Source of the DNA: Geomonas sp. RF6
Lineage (GTDB): Bacteria > Desulfobacterota > Desulfuromonadia > Geobacterales > Geobacteraceae
Assembly: GCF_021044625.1 (NCBI RefSeq)
Contig: NZ_CP087999.1
Span: forward strand, 2,125,001-2,189,000
Reading direction: 5' to 3'
DNA: 64,000 nucleotides
The translations under genes were made by a program, and so were the position numbers. The notes under the pieces were generated by a model. That model ran no database searches. It was given only the letters and a program-made list of their open reading frames with translations, and was not told where the DNA came from. Of the stretch, positions 53,769-63,510 are shown in pieces (the stretch's first letter is position 1; every line of letters begins with the position of its first letter).

Positions 53769-53772
53769 AAAG

Positions 53773-53827
53773 AAGAAGCAGAGAAAGAGGAGGGACACGT
53801 GTCCTCCGTTCTCTGCTTCTTTTTTTC
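53773..53827. terminator. Bidirectional terminator
   Basis: AGAAGCAGAGAA...GGAGG pairs with CCTCC...TTCTCTGCTTCT around ACACGTGT, followed by T7 on the plus strand and by TTCTTTTG on the minus strand. It can serve both converging genes. Confidence 0.9.
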
Positions 53828-53863
53828 TGTGCCTCCATCCCTAGAGGCGGAACGCTCATCTTC

Positions 53864-55102
53864 CTAGAAGGGATACCCGAGCCCCACGAAAACGGAGGGA
53901 CCTTCCTTTCCTATGCCGAAATCGACGCGTCCCACTATATTCGGGCGGATGACCGCGCGGAAGCCTACACCGGGGTTGAACTCGAAGCTCCCCGGCGTCG
54001 CCTCGGCGAGATTCTCCATTACCGACCCGAGATCGATGAAAGGGGCGAGCTCCCAGTCGGCGCGGACGCCGAAGATCTCCCAGCGGAACAGCCTGATCCG
54101 CTCCTCCAGGTTCAAAAGGAGATAGCTGCTGTCGATGAAGCGGTTCCTGCCGTACCCCCTGAGGGTGTTCTCGCCGCCGAGGATGCTGCGCTCCAGGAAG
54201 GGAACGGTGTTCCCCAGGGTCTGGCTGTACGCAAGGCGCGCCACGCTGATGTAGCGGGCGTCGTCGAGTGGGTAATATCCTTTCGCCTCCGCCTCGTAAT
54301 GGTTGTAGGTCTCGCTGCTCCCCAGCCCCTTCAGGCTCATCTCGATCGACCCGCGCAGCCGTATCCCGGTCGTCGGCATGGTCTGCGAATCGAGAGTGTT
54401 GTACACCAGGGAGAGCATCTGGGCGTGCGTGTTGAATCCGTCCACCCCGGGGATATCCCCGCCGGGGTAGTCGACGTCGCCGATGAAGGGGATGTTGTGT
54501 ATCGCTCCCGGCTCGATGTCGACCTTGCGGAAACGCTGCCCCACCACGACCTGCCATTTATCGGAGAGGGAATAGCCTGCGGAGAGGGTGAAGCCGAGCT
54601 CCTTGTCTGCATAGTTCGATTCGTTGTCCTTCGAGCTGGTCGACTGGAAGCCGAAGAAGCGGGCAGAGCCGTCGCTGAAGGCATAGACGAAGGCGTTCAG
54701 GTCGAGCTTCCCGTCGAGGAAACTCTTGTCCCGGACCCTTAACTCATAGTCCTCGTTGATGCGGGTCGACTTGGAGAGGTTCCCCTCGAAGCTGCGGTAG
54801 GAATTGGGGTAGTAGGCGCCGTACAGCGAGGCGGTGACGCCGAAATTCTGGTTGTAGTTTAGCTGCGGGGCGACGAGGGTGCTCACCTCGTCCTTCTCGT
54901 TGTGCAGGAGGAACGCCGTCAGCGCCCCGTAGGTGATACCTTCATTCGGGCTGGAAGCTATCACCGGGAGAGGGACCGTGACGACCTTCACCTCGTCTCC
55001 CTTCGAGACGGGAATCGGGAAGCTCTTGGCGGGGCGATACGAGGTGCACCCCTGCAGCGAGGTGCACAGGATGATGGCGAGCAGTAGACAGAGACGACGC
55101 AT
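53864..55102 (-). CDS. Omp85/BamA-type outer membrane beta-barrel protein without POTRA domains
   Basis: The 412-residue protein has a signal peptide ending in SLQGC, which resembles a lipobox (C18 as possible lipidated residue; Q at -2 is unusual). It then goes directly into beta-strands ending with the bacterial surface antigen (D15) signatures SILGGENTLRGYGRNRFID and a terminal GLGYPF strand with C-terminal Phe. No POTRA repeats are present, unlike BamA or TamA. AAAAGGA lies before the ATG at 55102. A longer in-frame reading to 56293 is antiparallel noise over the next gene. Confidence 0.83.
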   Translation of the reverse strand: MRRLCLLLAIILCTSLQGCTSYRPAKSFPIPVSKGDEVKVVTVPLPVIASSPNEGITYGALTAFLLHNEKDEVSTLVAPQLNYNQNFGVTASLYGAYYPNSYRSFEGNLSKSTRINEDYELRVRDKSFLDGKLDLNAFVYAFSDGSARFFGFQSTSSKDNESNYADKELGFTLSAGYSLSDKWQVVVGQRFRKVDIEPGAIHNIPFIGDVDYPGGDIPGVDGFNTHAQMLSLVYNTLDSQTMPTTGIRLRGSIEMSLKGLGSSETYNHYEAEAKGYYPLDDARYISVARLAYSQTLGNTVPFLERSILGGENTLRGYGRNRFIDSSYLLLNLEERIRLFRWEIFGVRADWELAPFIDLGSVMENLAEATPGSFEFNPGVGFRAVIRPNIVGRVDFGIGKEGPSVFVGLGYPF

Positions 55103-55230
55103 GGCTATCCTTTTCCTGCAGAAAAATCGGAAAAAGATAGCGGTTTCCCGCGGCTTTTTCAACAGAAAATGTCGTAATGGAGATGCTGCGGCGCTCCCCC
55201 GTTCGAGGAGGGAGCGGCCGTGGAGGGGGC

Positions 55231-56631
55231 TCAGGCGGCGTCGGAGTCGGGGTGGGCTCCCATCAGGTTTCTTTTTTTCAGCTTCTCGATCAGCGTGGTT
55301 CGCTTCACGTTCAGCAGGCGCGCCGCCTCCTTCTTGTTCCCGCCGCTTTTTTCCAGCGCCTGCAGGATGAGGTTCGTCTCGAAGTCCTCCACCGCGCTGT
55401 GCAGGGAGAACGGGCCGGCGGGGAGTGCGGGCTGCGGCGAGGTGAAGACCGATGTGGTGCTGCGGTAGCGCTCCGGCAGGTCGCGCGGGGTTATCAATCC
55501 TTCCCCCACCACGATCACCAGCCGCTCCACCAGGTTTTCCAGCTCGCGCACGTTCCCCGGCCACGGGTAGCTGGTGAGGATGCGGGTCGCCTCCTGGTCG
55601 AAGCCGGTCACCTTCTTCTGGTTCAGCATGTTGAACTTCTGCAGGAAGCTGTTCATGAGGAGCTCGACGTCGCTGCCGCGCTCCCTGAGGGAGGGGAGAC
55701 GGATCGGTATCACCGAGAGGCGGTAGAAGAGATCTTCCCGGAACGCCTTCGCCGCGGTCAGCTGCTCGAGGTTCTGGTTCGTCGCCGCGATGATGCGCAC
55801 GTCCACCTTCTTCGGGCGCGGCGCCCCGACAGGCTCCACCTCCCGGTTCTGCAAGACCCGCAGCAACTTCACCTGCAGGTTCGGCTTCATATCCCCGATC
55901 TCGTCGAGAAAGAGCGTCCCCTTGTCGGCGGCCTCGAATTTTCCCATCCGCGTCGCCACCGCGCCGGTAAAAGACCCCTTCACGTGGCCGAAGAGCTCGC
56001 TCTCCAGGAGGTCGTCCGGAATGGCGGCGCAGTTCACCGCCACGAAGCGGGCAGGGCGGCGGTTGCTGAGGTCGTGGATGGCATGGGCCACCAGCTCCTT
56101 CCCGGTCCCCGACTCCCCCTGGATGAGGACGGTGGAGTCGCTCGCGGCGACCTTCTCCAGCATCTCGAACATGGAGAGCATCTTGTCGCTCTCCCCGACG
56201 ATGTTGCCAAGGAGCGAGCGGTTCTTCGGGGCCGGTTTTTTGTGGAAGAGGTCGGCCTGCAGCTCGTGGTGCTCCAGCGCCTGCGCGATGCATTTCTCCA
56301 GCTTCTTCAGATCGAACGGCTTCTCCAGGAAAAAGAGGGCCCCCGCCTGCAGCAGCTGGGCCACGAACGGCTCCTCCGAGTAGCTGCTGTAGGCGATGAT
56401 GGCGGCGTCCGGGTGGAGAGACTTCAGTTCCTTCACGAAGCCGGTGCCGCTCATCCTCGGCATCCTCACGTCCGCCAGGACGAGGATCACCTCTTCCTTC
56501 GCCACCTGCCGCAGCGCCTCGGACGGGTCCGAAAACTGCAGGACCCGGAAGTCCCTGTACTGCAGGAACGCGGCGAGAAAATCGAGAGTCTTTCTGTCGT
56601 CGTCGACGATGACCATGGTGCGTGCTTCCAT
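55231..56631 (-). CDS. Sigma-54-dependent response regulator, possible flagellar regulator
   Basis: The 466-residue NtrC-family protein has a receiver domain with D54 in ADVRMP and K104-type LEKPFD, an AAA+ core (GESGTGKE, GSFTGA, TLFLDE) and a Fis HTH with KKEAARLLNVKRTTLIEKL. It sits next to flhA, whose promoter is sigma-54-dependent, so a FlrC/FgrM-like flagellar role is plausible but unproven. ATG 56631 is favoured by a GGGGG site 5 bases upstream; the ATG just before it is too close. Confidence 0.9.
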   Translation of the reverse strand: MEARTMVIVDDDRKTLDFLAAFLQYRDFRVLQFSDPSEALRQVAKEEVILVLADVRMPRMSGTGFVKELKSLHPDAAIIAYSSYSEEPFVAQLLQAGALFFLEKPFDLKKLEKCIAQALEHHELQADLFHKKPAPKNRSLLGNIVGESDKMLSMFEMLEKVAASDSTVLIQGESGTGKELVAHAIHDLSNRRPARFVAVNCAAIPDDLLESELFGHVKGSFTGAVATRMGKFEAADKGTLFLDEIGDMKPNLQVKLLRVLQNREVEPVGAPRPKKVDVRIIAATNQNLEQLTAAKAFREDLFYRLSVIPIRLPSLRERGSDVELLMNSFLQKFNMLNQKKVTGFDQEATRILTSYPWPGNVRELENLVERLVIVVGEGLITPRDLPERYRSTTSVFTSPQPALPAGPFSLHSAVEDFETNLILQALEKSGGNKKEAARLLNVKRTTLIEKLKKRNLMGAHPDSDAA

Positions 56632-56990
56632 CATATCCCCCGCAGATCGATGCACTCTATCCGCAGACCACTATACCCCAGGTGCACCTTCGGGTGCCAA
56701 TAAAATGACTTTCAGGTCATCGCCCTCCTCTCCGGAGCCCCATCTCCACCTCCCCCCGCCTCCGGTGGCGCTCTGGGCGCTCCTTCGCCGGTCATCCCCC
56801 TTTCCGTGCGGCAGCGATTCCCCTCCGCGGCGGGGAAAGAAGGGGCGCGACGGGGAGGGGAGAAGTTCAGTCAGAATGTTGACTGCCGCCCCTTCTTCCG
56901 GCTGCCGTGGCGGCGCGCATTTCCCGGCGATTCCCGCTTTTCCCGGGCATCCGCGGCGGCCGGCGTGACGCCGCGAGAGGCCGATCGGGA

Positions 56991-57006
56991 TGGCACAGCG
57001 GTTGCA
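56991..57006 (+). promoter_or_regulatory. Consensus sigma-54 promoter of the flagellar operon
   Basis: TGGCAC-AGCGG-TTGCA is a full match to the consensus. The start would fall near 57018, about 40 bases before the flhA ATG. The remaining 350 bases back to 56632 contain only a GCACC-TTCG-GGTGC hairpin. Confidence 0.9.
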
Positions 57007-57056
57007 CATCTTGTCGTGCCGGAGCTAACTCCCGGTCGTTAAAAGGAAAAACGGGT

Positions 57057-59135
57057 ATGGTCAATCAAGCAGCGGACGCCTTGCCGGTCCCCTCTGCCAA
57101 CAAAAATAGCGATATCTACATGGCGGTTGCCCTGATCGGCATCCTTGCGCTCATGATCATCCCCCTCCCGGCGATAATCCTGGACGTCTTTCTCGCCGCC
57201 AATATCACCATCGCACTCGTCATCCTCCTGGTTGGGCTCTACACGGTGCAGCCCCTCGACTTCTCTGTCTTCCCCTCCATCCTCCTCGTCACCACCCTCT
57301 TCCGGCTCGCCCTGAACATCGCCTCCACGAGGCTCATCCTCCTGCACGGCAACGAGGGGACGGAGGCGGCCGGGCACGTCATCAAGGCGTTCGGGCAGTT
57401 CGTGGTCGGGGGGAACTACGTGGTGGGGGCGGTCATCTTCCTCATCCTCATCATCATCAACTTCACGGTCATCACCAAGGGTGCCGGCCGCGTCGCAGAG
57501 GTCGCAGCCCGCTTTACCCTGGACGCCATGCCCGGGAAGCAGATGGCGATCGACTCCGACCTCTCCGGCGGCCTCATAAACGACAAGGAAGCGAAGGCAC
57601 GGCGCAAGAAGGTGGCTCGCGAGGCGGACTTCTACGGCTCCATGGACGGTGCCTCCAAGTTCGTGCGCGGGGATGCGGTCGCCGGGATCATGATCATGCT
57701 GGTGAACATCATCGGCGGCTTCGTGATCGGGGTGTGGCAGATGGGGATGCCGCTCGACCAGGCGCTGGCAAACTACACGCTGCTGACCATCGGGGAGGGG
57801 CTGGTGGCCCAGGTGCCGGCGCTCATCATCTCCACAGCCGCCGGTATCATCGTCACCCGCTCCGCCGACGAGAACAATTTCGGCCACGAGATCGCAGGTC
57901 AGCTCCTCCAATTCCCGAGGGCCTTCCAGGTCTCCGCCGGGGTCCTCTTCCTCTTCGCCCTGATCCCGGGGCTTCCCCACATCCCCTTCTTCCTCCTCTC
58001 AGGGGTTTCCTACTTCATCAGCCGCCTCGCCAAGGAGAAGACGGTGGAGGGTGAAGAGGAGGCGCCGGTGGCGGCGACGGAGGAGGATTCCGACCAGATC
58101 ACCTCCATCCGCCCACTGGACGTCCTGGAGCTGGAGGTCGGCTACGGGCTTGTCCCCATGGTCGACGCGAGCCAGCAGGGAGAGCTTCTGGATCGCATCC
58201 GCTCCATCAGGAAGCAGGTGGCGGAGCGGATGGGCTTCATCGTTCCTCCGATTCATATCCACGACAACCTGCAGCTGAAGGCGTACGAGTACAACATCCT
58301 CATCAACGGCGCGAAGGTCGGCGGCGGCGAGCTCGCCGGGCAGTACCTCGCCATGGATGCCGGCGGGGCCGCAGGGATGCTGGAGGGTGTCAAAACGACC
58401 GAGCCGGTCTTCGGGCTACCCGCCATCTGGATCAAGGGGAAGGACCGGGAGCAGGCGCAGATCTCCGGCTACACCGTGGTGGACAACACCACGATCCTCG
58501 CCACCCACATCAGCGAGATCATCAAGAAGCACGCACACGAGCTCATGGGGCGCCAGGAGCTGCAGGCGCTGCTGGACGGCGTCGCCGGGACCCTTCCGAA
58601 GGTCGTGGAGGAGCTGGTGCCGAACCTCCTGTCGCTCGGTACCGTGCTGCGCGTGGTGAAGTCGCTCCTGAAGGAAAACGTCTCCATCCGCGACCTGCGC
58701 TCCATCCTGGAGACGCTGGCGGACTACGGCACCATCACGAAGGACCCGGAGATGCTCACCGAGTTCGTGCGGCAGGCGGTGGGGCGCTACATCGTGGAAC
58801 AGTACAAGCGGGATGACGACACCCTGTGCGTCCTCTCCATAGACCGGGAGGTGGAGGAGATCATCGCCGATGCGGTGCAGCTCTCCGAGCAGGGGAGCTA
58901 CCTCGCCATCGACCCGAACACCGCGCAGCGGATCCTCGCTGCCATCAGAAGGAATGCGGAACGCTTCGACCAGATGGGGGCACTCCCGGTGCTGATTTCC
59001 TCCCCTGCGATCAGGCGTCATGTCAAAAAGCTGACGGAACGTTTCATGCCGAATTTGGCGGTTATCTCCCACAACGAGATCCCGCCCAACATAAAAATCC
59101 AATCTTTAGGGGCGGTGGGACTAAATGCTGGTTAA
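57057..59135 (+). CDS. flhA: Flagellar export apparatus protein FlhA
   Basis: FlhA (692 residues) is the export-gate core of the flagellar type III secretion system. It has about eight N-terminal membrane helices, the FHIPEP-region segment (FTLDAMPGKQMAIDSDLSGG) and the large cytoplasmic domain with PPIHIHDN and the C-terminal VISHNEIPPNIKIQSLG. The ATG at 57057 follows AAAGGAAA and the sigma-54 start; longer readings are not used. First gene of flhA-flhF-flhG-fliA-flgF-flgG. Confidence 0.97.
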   Translation: MVNQAADALPVPSANKNSDIYMAVALIGILALMIIPLPAIILDVFLAANITIALVILLVGLYTVQPLDFSVFPSILLVTTLFRLALNIASTRLILLHGNEGTEAAGHVIKAFGQFVVGGNYVVGAVIFLILIIINFTVITKGAGRVAEVAARFTLDAMPGKQMAIDSDLSGGLINDKEAKARRKKVAREADFYGSMDGASKFVRGDAVAGIMIMLVNIIGGFVIGVWQMGMPLDQALANYTLLTIGEGLVAQVPALIISTAAGIIVTRSADENNFGHEIAGQLLQFPRAFQVSAGVLFLFALIPGLPHIPFFLLSGVSYFISRLAKEKTVEGEEEAPVAATEEDSDQITSIRPLDVLELEVGYGLVPMVDASQQGELLDRIRSIRKQVAERMGFIVPPIHIHDNLQLKAYEYNILINGAKVGGGELAGQYLAMDAGGAAGMLEGVKTTEPVFGLPAIWIKGKDREQAQISGYTVVDNTTILATHISEIIKKHAHELMGRQELQALLDGVAGTLPKVVEELVPNLLSLGTVLRVVKSLLKENVSIRDLRSILETLADYGTITKDPEMLTEFVRQAVGRYIVEQYKRDDDTLCVLSIDREVEEIIADAVQLSEQGSYLAIDPNTAQRILAAIRRNAERFDQMGALPVLISSPAIRRHVKKLTERFMPNLAVISHNEIPPNIKIQSLGAVGLNAG

Positions 59136-61089
59136 AACCTTTCAAGCAAGCGAGATGTCGGAAGCGCTGAGGATGGTGAAGGCCGAAATGGGGCTGGACG
59201 CCATGATCCTCTCCTCCAAGAAGGAGAAGAAAAAAGGGGTTATGGGGCTCTTCTCCAAGCCGTACTTCGAGGTTACCGCCGCGGTGGAGCCGAGAGTCAC
59301 CCCGCGCCCCGCCCCGTACCGGGAGCCGGTGCGTGAGGAGCCGCAGCGCGAGCTCTCCACGAAGGAGGAGTTCCAGAACTCCATGCTCGTACCGCTGGCG
59401 CGCGAGGTGAAGGAGCTTCGGAGCCGTATCGAGGCCCTCTCCAAAAAGGAGGAGCAGGCCCAGGCCCAGGCGGCCGCGCCCGCTCCGCCGGCGCTGAAGG
59501 GGGCGATCACCGCCGCCGTCGAGGAGAAGGGGTACGCGAAAGACGAGCTCGAGGAGATCAAGAAGCTCCTCATGACCGCGGTCGCCGAGAAGGAGAAGGG
59601 AGCGCCGAAGCCGGTCGTCTTCCCGCAGGCGAACGCCGTGCCGGTGAAGGAGGAGGCTTCCCCCCTCTCGGGTCCCGCCACCCGGCAGCAGGAGCAGCTC
59701 TCGCAGCTTGCGGCCCAGCAGGCGAAGCTCGCCGCGGAGCGCGGCAAGGCCCAGTCGGAGCTCAGGGTGGAATTCGACGCGGAGCTCGCGGCGGCAAAGC
59801 GCGGCATGCAGCAGGCCGAGAAGCTCGCGGCCCAGCAGGCTGAGCTCCTGGTGCAGAAAAACGACGAGCTCGCGAAGGAGCTGCAGGCGGCGATCAACGC
59901 ACGGCAGGCGGCGGAGCGGATCGCCAGGGAGCAGGCGCAGCTTGCGGCGGAAAAGACCGAGCTCGCGGAGCGGGCACTGGCCTCCCAGGAAGAGGCGCTC
60001 TCGGCGCGCGAGGAGGCCCAGGCGGCGAAAGAGCGGGCGGCGCAGCAGGAAGCGCACGCGGCACGGCTGGAGAGCGAGCTCGCGACCGCCCGTGAAGCGG
60101 CGGCTGCGGCCCAGCGCCACGCCGAGGAGGTGGCCCAGCGCGCGGCGGAGCTCCAGGCGCAGCAGGAGGCGGAGCTGAACGCGCAGCTCGCCGTGGCGCG
60201 CAAGGCGATCCAGCAGGCGGAGCTCCTCTCCGGGGAGCTGGCGCAGCAGCAGGCGGAGATGGTGGCGGCGCAGGCGGCGAAATACAGCGCCCGCGGTACC
60301 GGGGGGCACCCGGTCCTCGAGTTCCTCGCCGAGCAGCTCATGTCGGACGAGGTGAACGAGGAGAGTGTCGCGGCCCTCATGGAGCACCTGCGCCCCGCGG
60401 CACAGGAGGGGGCGACTCTCGAGGAGCTGAAGGCGCTCCTGCAGGAGGCGTTCGGGAAGACGGTGCAGTGCGCCGGAAGCCTGCGCATGAACAAGGAATG
60501 CGCCCGCGTCATGGCGATGGTCGGCCCGACCGGTGTCGGGAAGACGACGACGATAGCGAAACTCGCGGCCATGCACGCCCTCTCCCGCGGCGCGAAGGTC
60601 GCCCTCATCACCACCGACAACTTCCGTGTCGGCGCCATCGAGCAGCTGAAGACGTACGCGAAGATCATGGACCTCCCGCTGGAGGTCGTGGTGACTTCCG
60701 AGGAGCTCGGCCGCGCCATCGACAAGCACGCCGACAAGGATCTCATCCTCATCGACACCGCCGGGCGCAGCCAAAAGGACAGCGACCGCCTCGACGAGCT
60801 GAAGGGGTACCTGGAGGCGCACACCGGGGTGGAGATCTACCTCTGCGTCGCCGCCACCACACGGGGGAAGGAGATCGACGACATCGTGGCGAACTTCGGG
60901 GTCCTCCCCATATCGAAGCTCCTCTTCACGAAGATCGACGAGAGCGCGAGTTTCGGCACCATCATCAACGCCAACCGGCGCCACGGTCTTCCCCTCTCCT
61001 GGTTCACCACCGGTCAGAAGGTTCCCGAGGATATCGAGGTCGCCACTCCGAGGAAACTGGCGCAGCTTATCATGAAGGAGTCGGCATAG
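59125..61089 (+). CDS. flhF: Flagellar SRP-type GTPase FlhF with long coiled-coil region
   Basis: FlhF (654 residues) sets flagellar position and number. The N-terminus (MLVKTFQASEMSEALRMVK) and the C-terminal SRP GTPase (GPTGVGKTTT at about 467-476, LIDTAGRSQKDS, TKID) are typical. Between about residues 190 and 395 lies an Ala/Gln/Glu-rich, strongly coiled-coil region that makes the protein longer than common FlhF (about 370-480). It overlaps flhA by 11 bases. Confidence 0.93.
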   Translation: MLVKTFQASEMSEALRMVKAEMGLDAMILSSKKEKKKGVMGLFSKPYFEVTAAVEPRVTPRPAPYREPVREEPQRELSTKEEFQNSMLVPLAREVKELRSRIEALSKKEEQAQAQAAAPAPPALKGAITAAVEEKGYAKDELEEIKKLLMTAVAEKEKGAPKPVVFPQANAVPVKEEASPLSGPATRQQEQLSQLAAQQAKLAAERGKAQSELRVEFDAELAAAKRGMQQAEKLAAQQAELLVQKNDELAKELQAAINARQAAERIAREQAQLAAEKTELAERALASQEEALSAREEAQAAKERAAQQEAHAARLESELATAREAAAAAQRHAEEVAQRAAELQAQQEAELNAQLAVARKAIQQAELLSGELAQQQAEMVAAQAAKYSARGTGGHPVLEFLAEQLMSDEVNEESVAALMEHLRPAAQEGATLEELKALLQEAFGKTVQCAGSLRMNKECARVMAMVGPTGVGKTTTIAKLAAMHALSRGAKVALITTDNFRVGAIEQLKTYAKIMDLPLEVVVTSEELGRAIDKHADKDLILIDTAGRSQKDSDRLDELKGYLEAHTGVEIYLCVAATTRGKEIDDIVANFGVLPISKLLFTKIDESASFGTIINANRRHGLPLSWFTTGQKVPEDIEVATPRKLAQLIMKESA

Positions 61090-61982
61090 TGTTAGCATGT
61101 TCGGAAAAGAGCGCTGAAATCGAAGGGTTGCGCCCCCTCTTCGGAATTCTGGGGGAGCCGCTCCCCCTGGAGCGCACAGGAAAAGGGCCGCGGATCATCA
61201 CGGTGACCAGCGGCAACGCCGGCGTCGGGAAGAGCTCGGTGGTGATAAACCTGGCGGCGGTACTGGCCAGGGAGGGGGGGCGGGTGCTGGTGGTCGATGC
61301 GGATAATGCGTGCACCCTCCTCGGGAAGCGTCCCGCGCACAACCTGTACCACGTCCTCGGCGGGGAACGGCGGCCGCGCGAGATCGTCGTGCAGGACGCC
61401 CCGGGAATCGACATCCTCCCGGCAGGGATGGGGGTACAGCAGTACGCGGCCCTCGCCCCGCACGACAGGGGAAGAGTGGTGGCGGCGATGAAGGAGGTCA
61501 GTGCGGGGTACGACTTCTTCCTCATCGACACCGGAGCGGGGATCTCGGCGAACGTGACGAGCTTTGCGGTGCACCACCAGGAGATCCTCCTCGTGCTGAC
61601 GCCGGAACTCTCCTCCCTGACCGACGCGTACGCGCTCCTGAAGACACTCTCCGCGCGCAACGGCTCCATGGCCTTCAGGATTGTGGTGAACAAGTGCAAG
61701 AGCGTCGAGGAGGGGGATGCCCTCTTCCGCAAGCTCACCACCATAACCGGCCGGTTCCTGGAGGTTTCCGTCGAATATTTCGGGTGCCTTCTCACAGATG
61801 AAAGTTTTGCCGAGGCGGCGCGGCACCGGAAAGCGCTCTGCCGCCTCTTCCCCGATACACCCCCCGCATTGGAATTCGCACGATTGGCGCAAAAGATTAC
61901 GGCAGAAGGGGGGATCGTTGGCGCCCCCGTGCCGCTGGAGCCGCAGGCTAAGGAGTGGAGAAACCATGAATTGTCTTCTTAA
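61089..61982 (+). CDS. flhG: Flagellar number regulator FlhG (MinD/ParA-like ATPase)
   Basis: A 297-residue P-loop ATPase with the deviant Walker A TSGNAGVGKSSVVINLA, DADNAC (A') and DTGAGIS. FlhG works with FlhF to limit flagellum number. The GTG at 61089 shares one base with the flhF stop (TAGTG) and follows AAGGAG by 7 bases. Reading upstream would overlap flhF. It overlaps fliA by 17 bases. Confidence 0.93.
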   Translation: MLACSEKSAEIEGLRPLFGILGEPLPLERTGKGPRIITVTSGNAGVGKSSVVINLAAVLAREGGRVLVVDADNACTLLGKRPAHNLYHVLGGERRPREIVVQDAPGIDILPAGMGVQQYAALAPHDRGRVVAAMKEVSAGYDFFLIDTGAGISANVTSFAVHHQEILLVLTPELSSLTDAYALLKTLSARNGSMAFRIVVNKCKSVEEGDALFRKLTTITGRFLEVSVEYFGCLLTDESFAEAARHRKALCRLFPDTPPALEFARLAQKITAEGGIVGAPVPLEPQAKEWRNHELSS

Positions 61983-62718
61983 GGCGTATGAACAGGAGGC
62001 GCAGCGCGCAGTGCCTCCCAGCAGGGACGAGCTGGTGGTGACCCACCTGCCGCTGGTCAAATTCATCGTGGACCGGATCGCGTCGTCCCTTCCACCGCAT
62101 CTGGACCGTGACGACTTAAGGAGCGCCGCCGTCATCGGCCTCATCTCCGCAGCCGAACGATTCGACCCCAGCCGGGGGGTGCAGTTCAAGACCTTCGCGG
62201 AACAGCGGATCCGCGGCACCATCATGGACGAACTGAGGGCGCAGGACTGGCTCACCCGCAGCCTCAGGGACAAGTTCAAGAGACTGGAGAAGGAGTTCTC
62301 GCAGCTGGAGCAGCGGCTGGGGCGCAACCCCTCCAGCGACGAAGTGGCGCTCGCCATGGGGCTGGAGCTGAAGGACTACTTCCGGCTCCTGGAGGAGATC
62401 CACCTCCTCTCCTTCGTCAGCCTCGACGACGCCTGGCACGACGAGGACGGCGCCCCCTTTGGCCTCCTGGATGTCCTGGAGGACAAGGGGACGGAAAGCC
62501 CGCAGAACCAGATGATCGCGCGCCAGACGGTGGAGCGGCTCGCCGAGGCGATCGACGCACTGCCGGAGAAGGAGCGCATCGTCATCACCCTTTACTACTA
62601 CGAGGAGCTGAACCTGAAGGAGATCGGGGCGGTCCTCGATCTCACCGAGAGCCGCATCTCGCAGCTGCACAGCCAGGCGATCGTCAGGCTGCGCGGCAAG
62701 ATGCGCCGGCTCGGCTAG
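61966..62718 (+). CDS. fliA: Flagellar sigma factor FliA (sigma-28)
   Basis: Sigma-28 family factor of 250 residues: region 2 VDRIASSLPPHLDRDDLRSAAVIGLISA and RGVQFKTFAEQRIRGTIMDELR, region 3 WLTRSLRDKFKRLE, and region 4 LPEKERIVITLYYYEELNLKEIGAVLDLTESRISQLHSQA (bases about 62565-62680). It drives late flagellar genes. ATG 61966 lies inside the end of flhG. Confidence 0.97.
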   Translation: MNCLLKAYEQEAQRAVPPSRDELVVTHLPLVKFIVDRIASSLPPHLDRDDLRSAAVIGLISAAERFDPSRGVQFKTFAEQRIRGTIMDELRAQDWLTRSLRDKFKRLEKEFSQLEQRLGRNPSSDEVALAMGLELKDYFRLLEEIHLLSFVSLDDAWHDEDGAPFGLLDVLEDKGTESPQNQMIARQTVERLAEAIDALPEKERIVITLYYYEELNLKEIGAVLDLTESRISQLHSQAIVRLRGKMRRLG

Positions 62719-62729
62719 GGGGAGAGAAG

Positions 62730-63452
62730 ATGAATAGCGGCATGTACGCGGCGATATCCGGAAACCTCTCGGCCATGCGCCGGCTGGAGGTCCTCTCCAA
62801 CAACCTCGCCAACGCCAACACCCCCGCCTACAAGGCGGACCAGCTGAACTTCGAAAGCGTGCTCGCCGGTGTCAAAAGTTCGTCGGAGTCACCGGTCTTT
62901 GCGTCGGAGCAGTTCAGCACCGACTACAGCCAGGGATCGCTGCAAAAGAGCGGCAACACCCTCGACCTTGCCCTCGACGGGAGCGGCTTTTTCGTGGTGA
63001 ACACCCCGAACGGCCCCGCCTATACCCGGCAGGGGAATTTCCACCGCGGCACGGACGGCAAGCTCCTCACCCCGGAAGGGTACGAGGTGCAGGGAAAGAA
63101 CGGCGCCGCGATCACCGTCGGCGGCTCGCAGATCGAGATCAGCGGCAACGGCACCGTCACCAACGACGGCGCGGCCGGGGGAACCGTGAACGTGGTCGAT
63201 TTCCCGAAGCCGTACGCGCTGAAAAAGATCGGCGGCGGCCTCTTCGTACCGGCAGACCCGCAGACCGCTCCCCCCCCGACCCCCTCCAACGCGGAGGTGA
63301 AGCAGGGGTTTCTGGAGAGCTCCAACGTGCAGGTCGTCGTGGAGATGGCGCGCATGATCGAGGCGAGCCGCTACTTCGAGCAGTGCACGAAGCTCGTGAA
63401 GAGCTACGACGACGTCGCCAGCAAGGCTGCAAACGACCTCGGCAGGGTGTAG
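62730..63452 (+). CDS. flgF: Flagellar basal-body rod protein FlgF
   Basis: The 240-residue rod protein has the FlgF/G N-terminal [31 protein letters not shown] helix (bases 62730-62822), a [12 protein letters not shown] core and the C-terminal [23 protein letters not shown]. It belongs to the proximal rod, exported by the FlhA apparatus. Confidence 0.94.
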   Translation: MNSGMYAAISGNLSAMRRLEVLSNNLANANTPAYKADQLNFESVLAGVKSSSESPVFASEQFSTDYSQGSLQKSGNTLDLALDGSGFFVVNTPNGPAYTRQGNFHRGTDGKLLTPEGYEVQGKNGAAITVGGSQIEISGNGTVTNDGAAGGTVNVVDFPKPYALKKIGGGLFVPADPQTAPPPTPSNAEVKQGFLESSNVQVVVEMARMIEASRYFEQCTKLVKSYDDVASKAANDLGRV

Positions 63453-63510
63453 GCGCGGCTTCATAGGCCGAGCCGGGAATGAAAGAACACATCACAAGGA
63501 GAATTTCAAA

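Noticed and set aside
53864-56293. 809-codon reading of the beta-barrel gene
   Set aside because: The first about 396 codons overlap the sigma-54 regulator in another frame and have no signal or domain. The signal peptide and ribosome binding site place the start at 55102.
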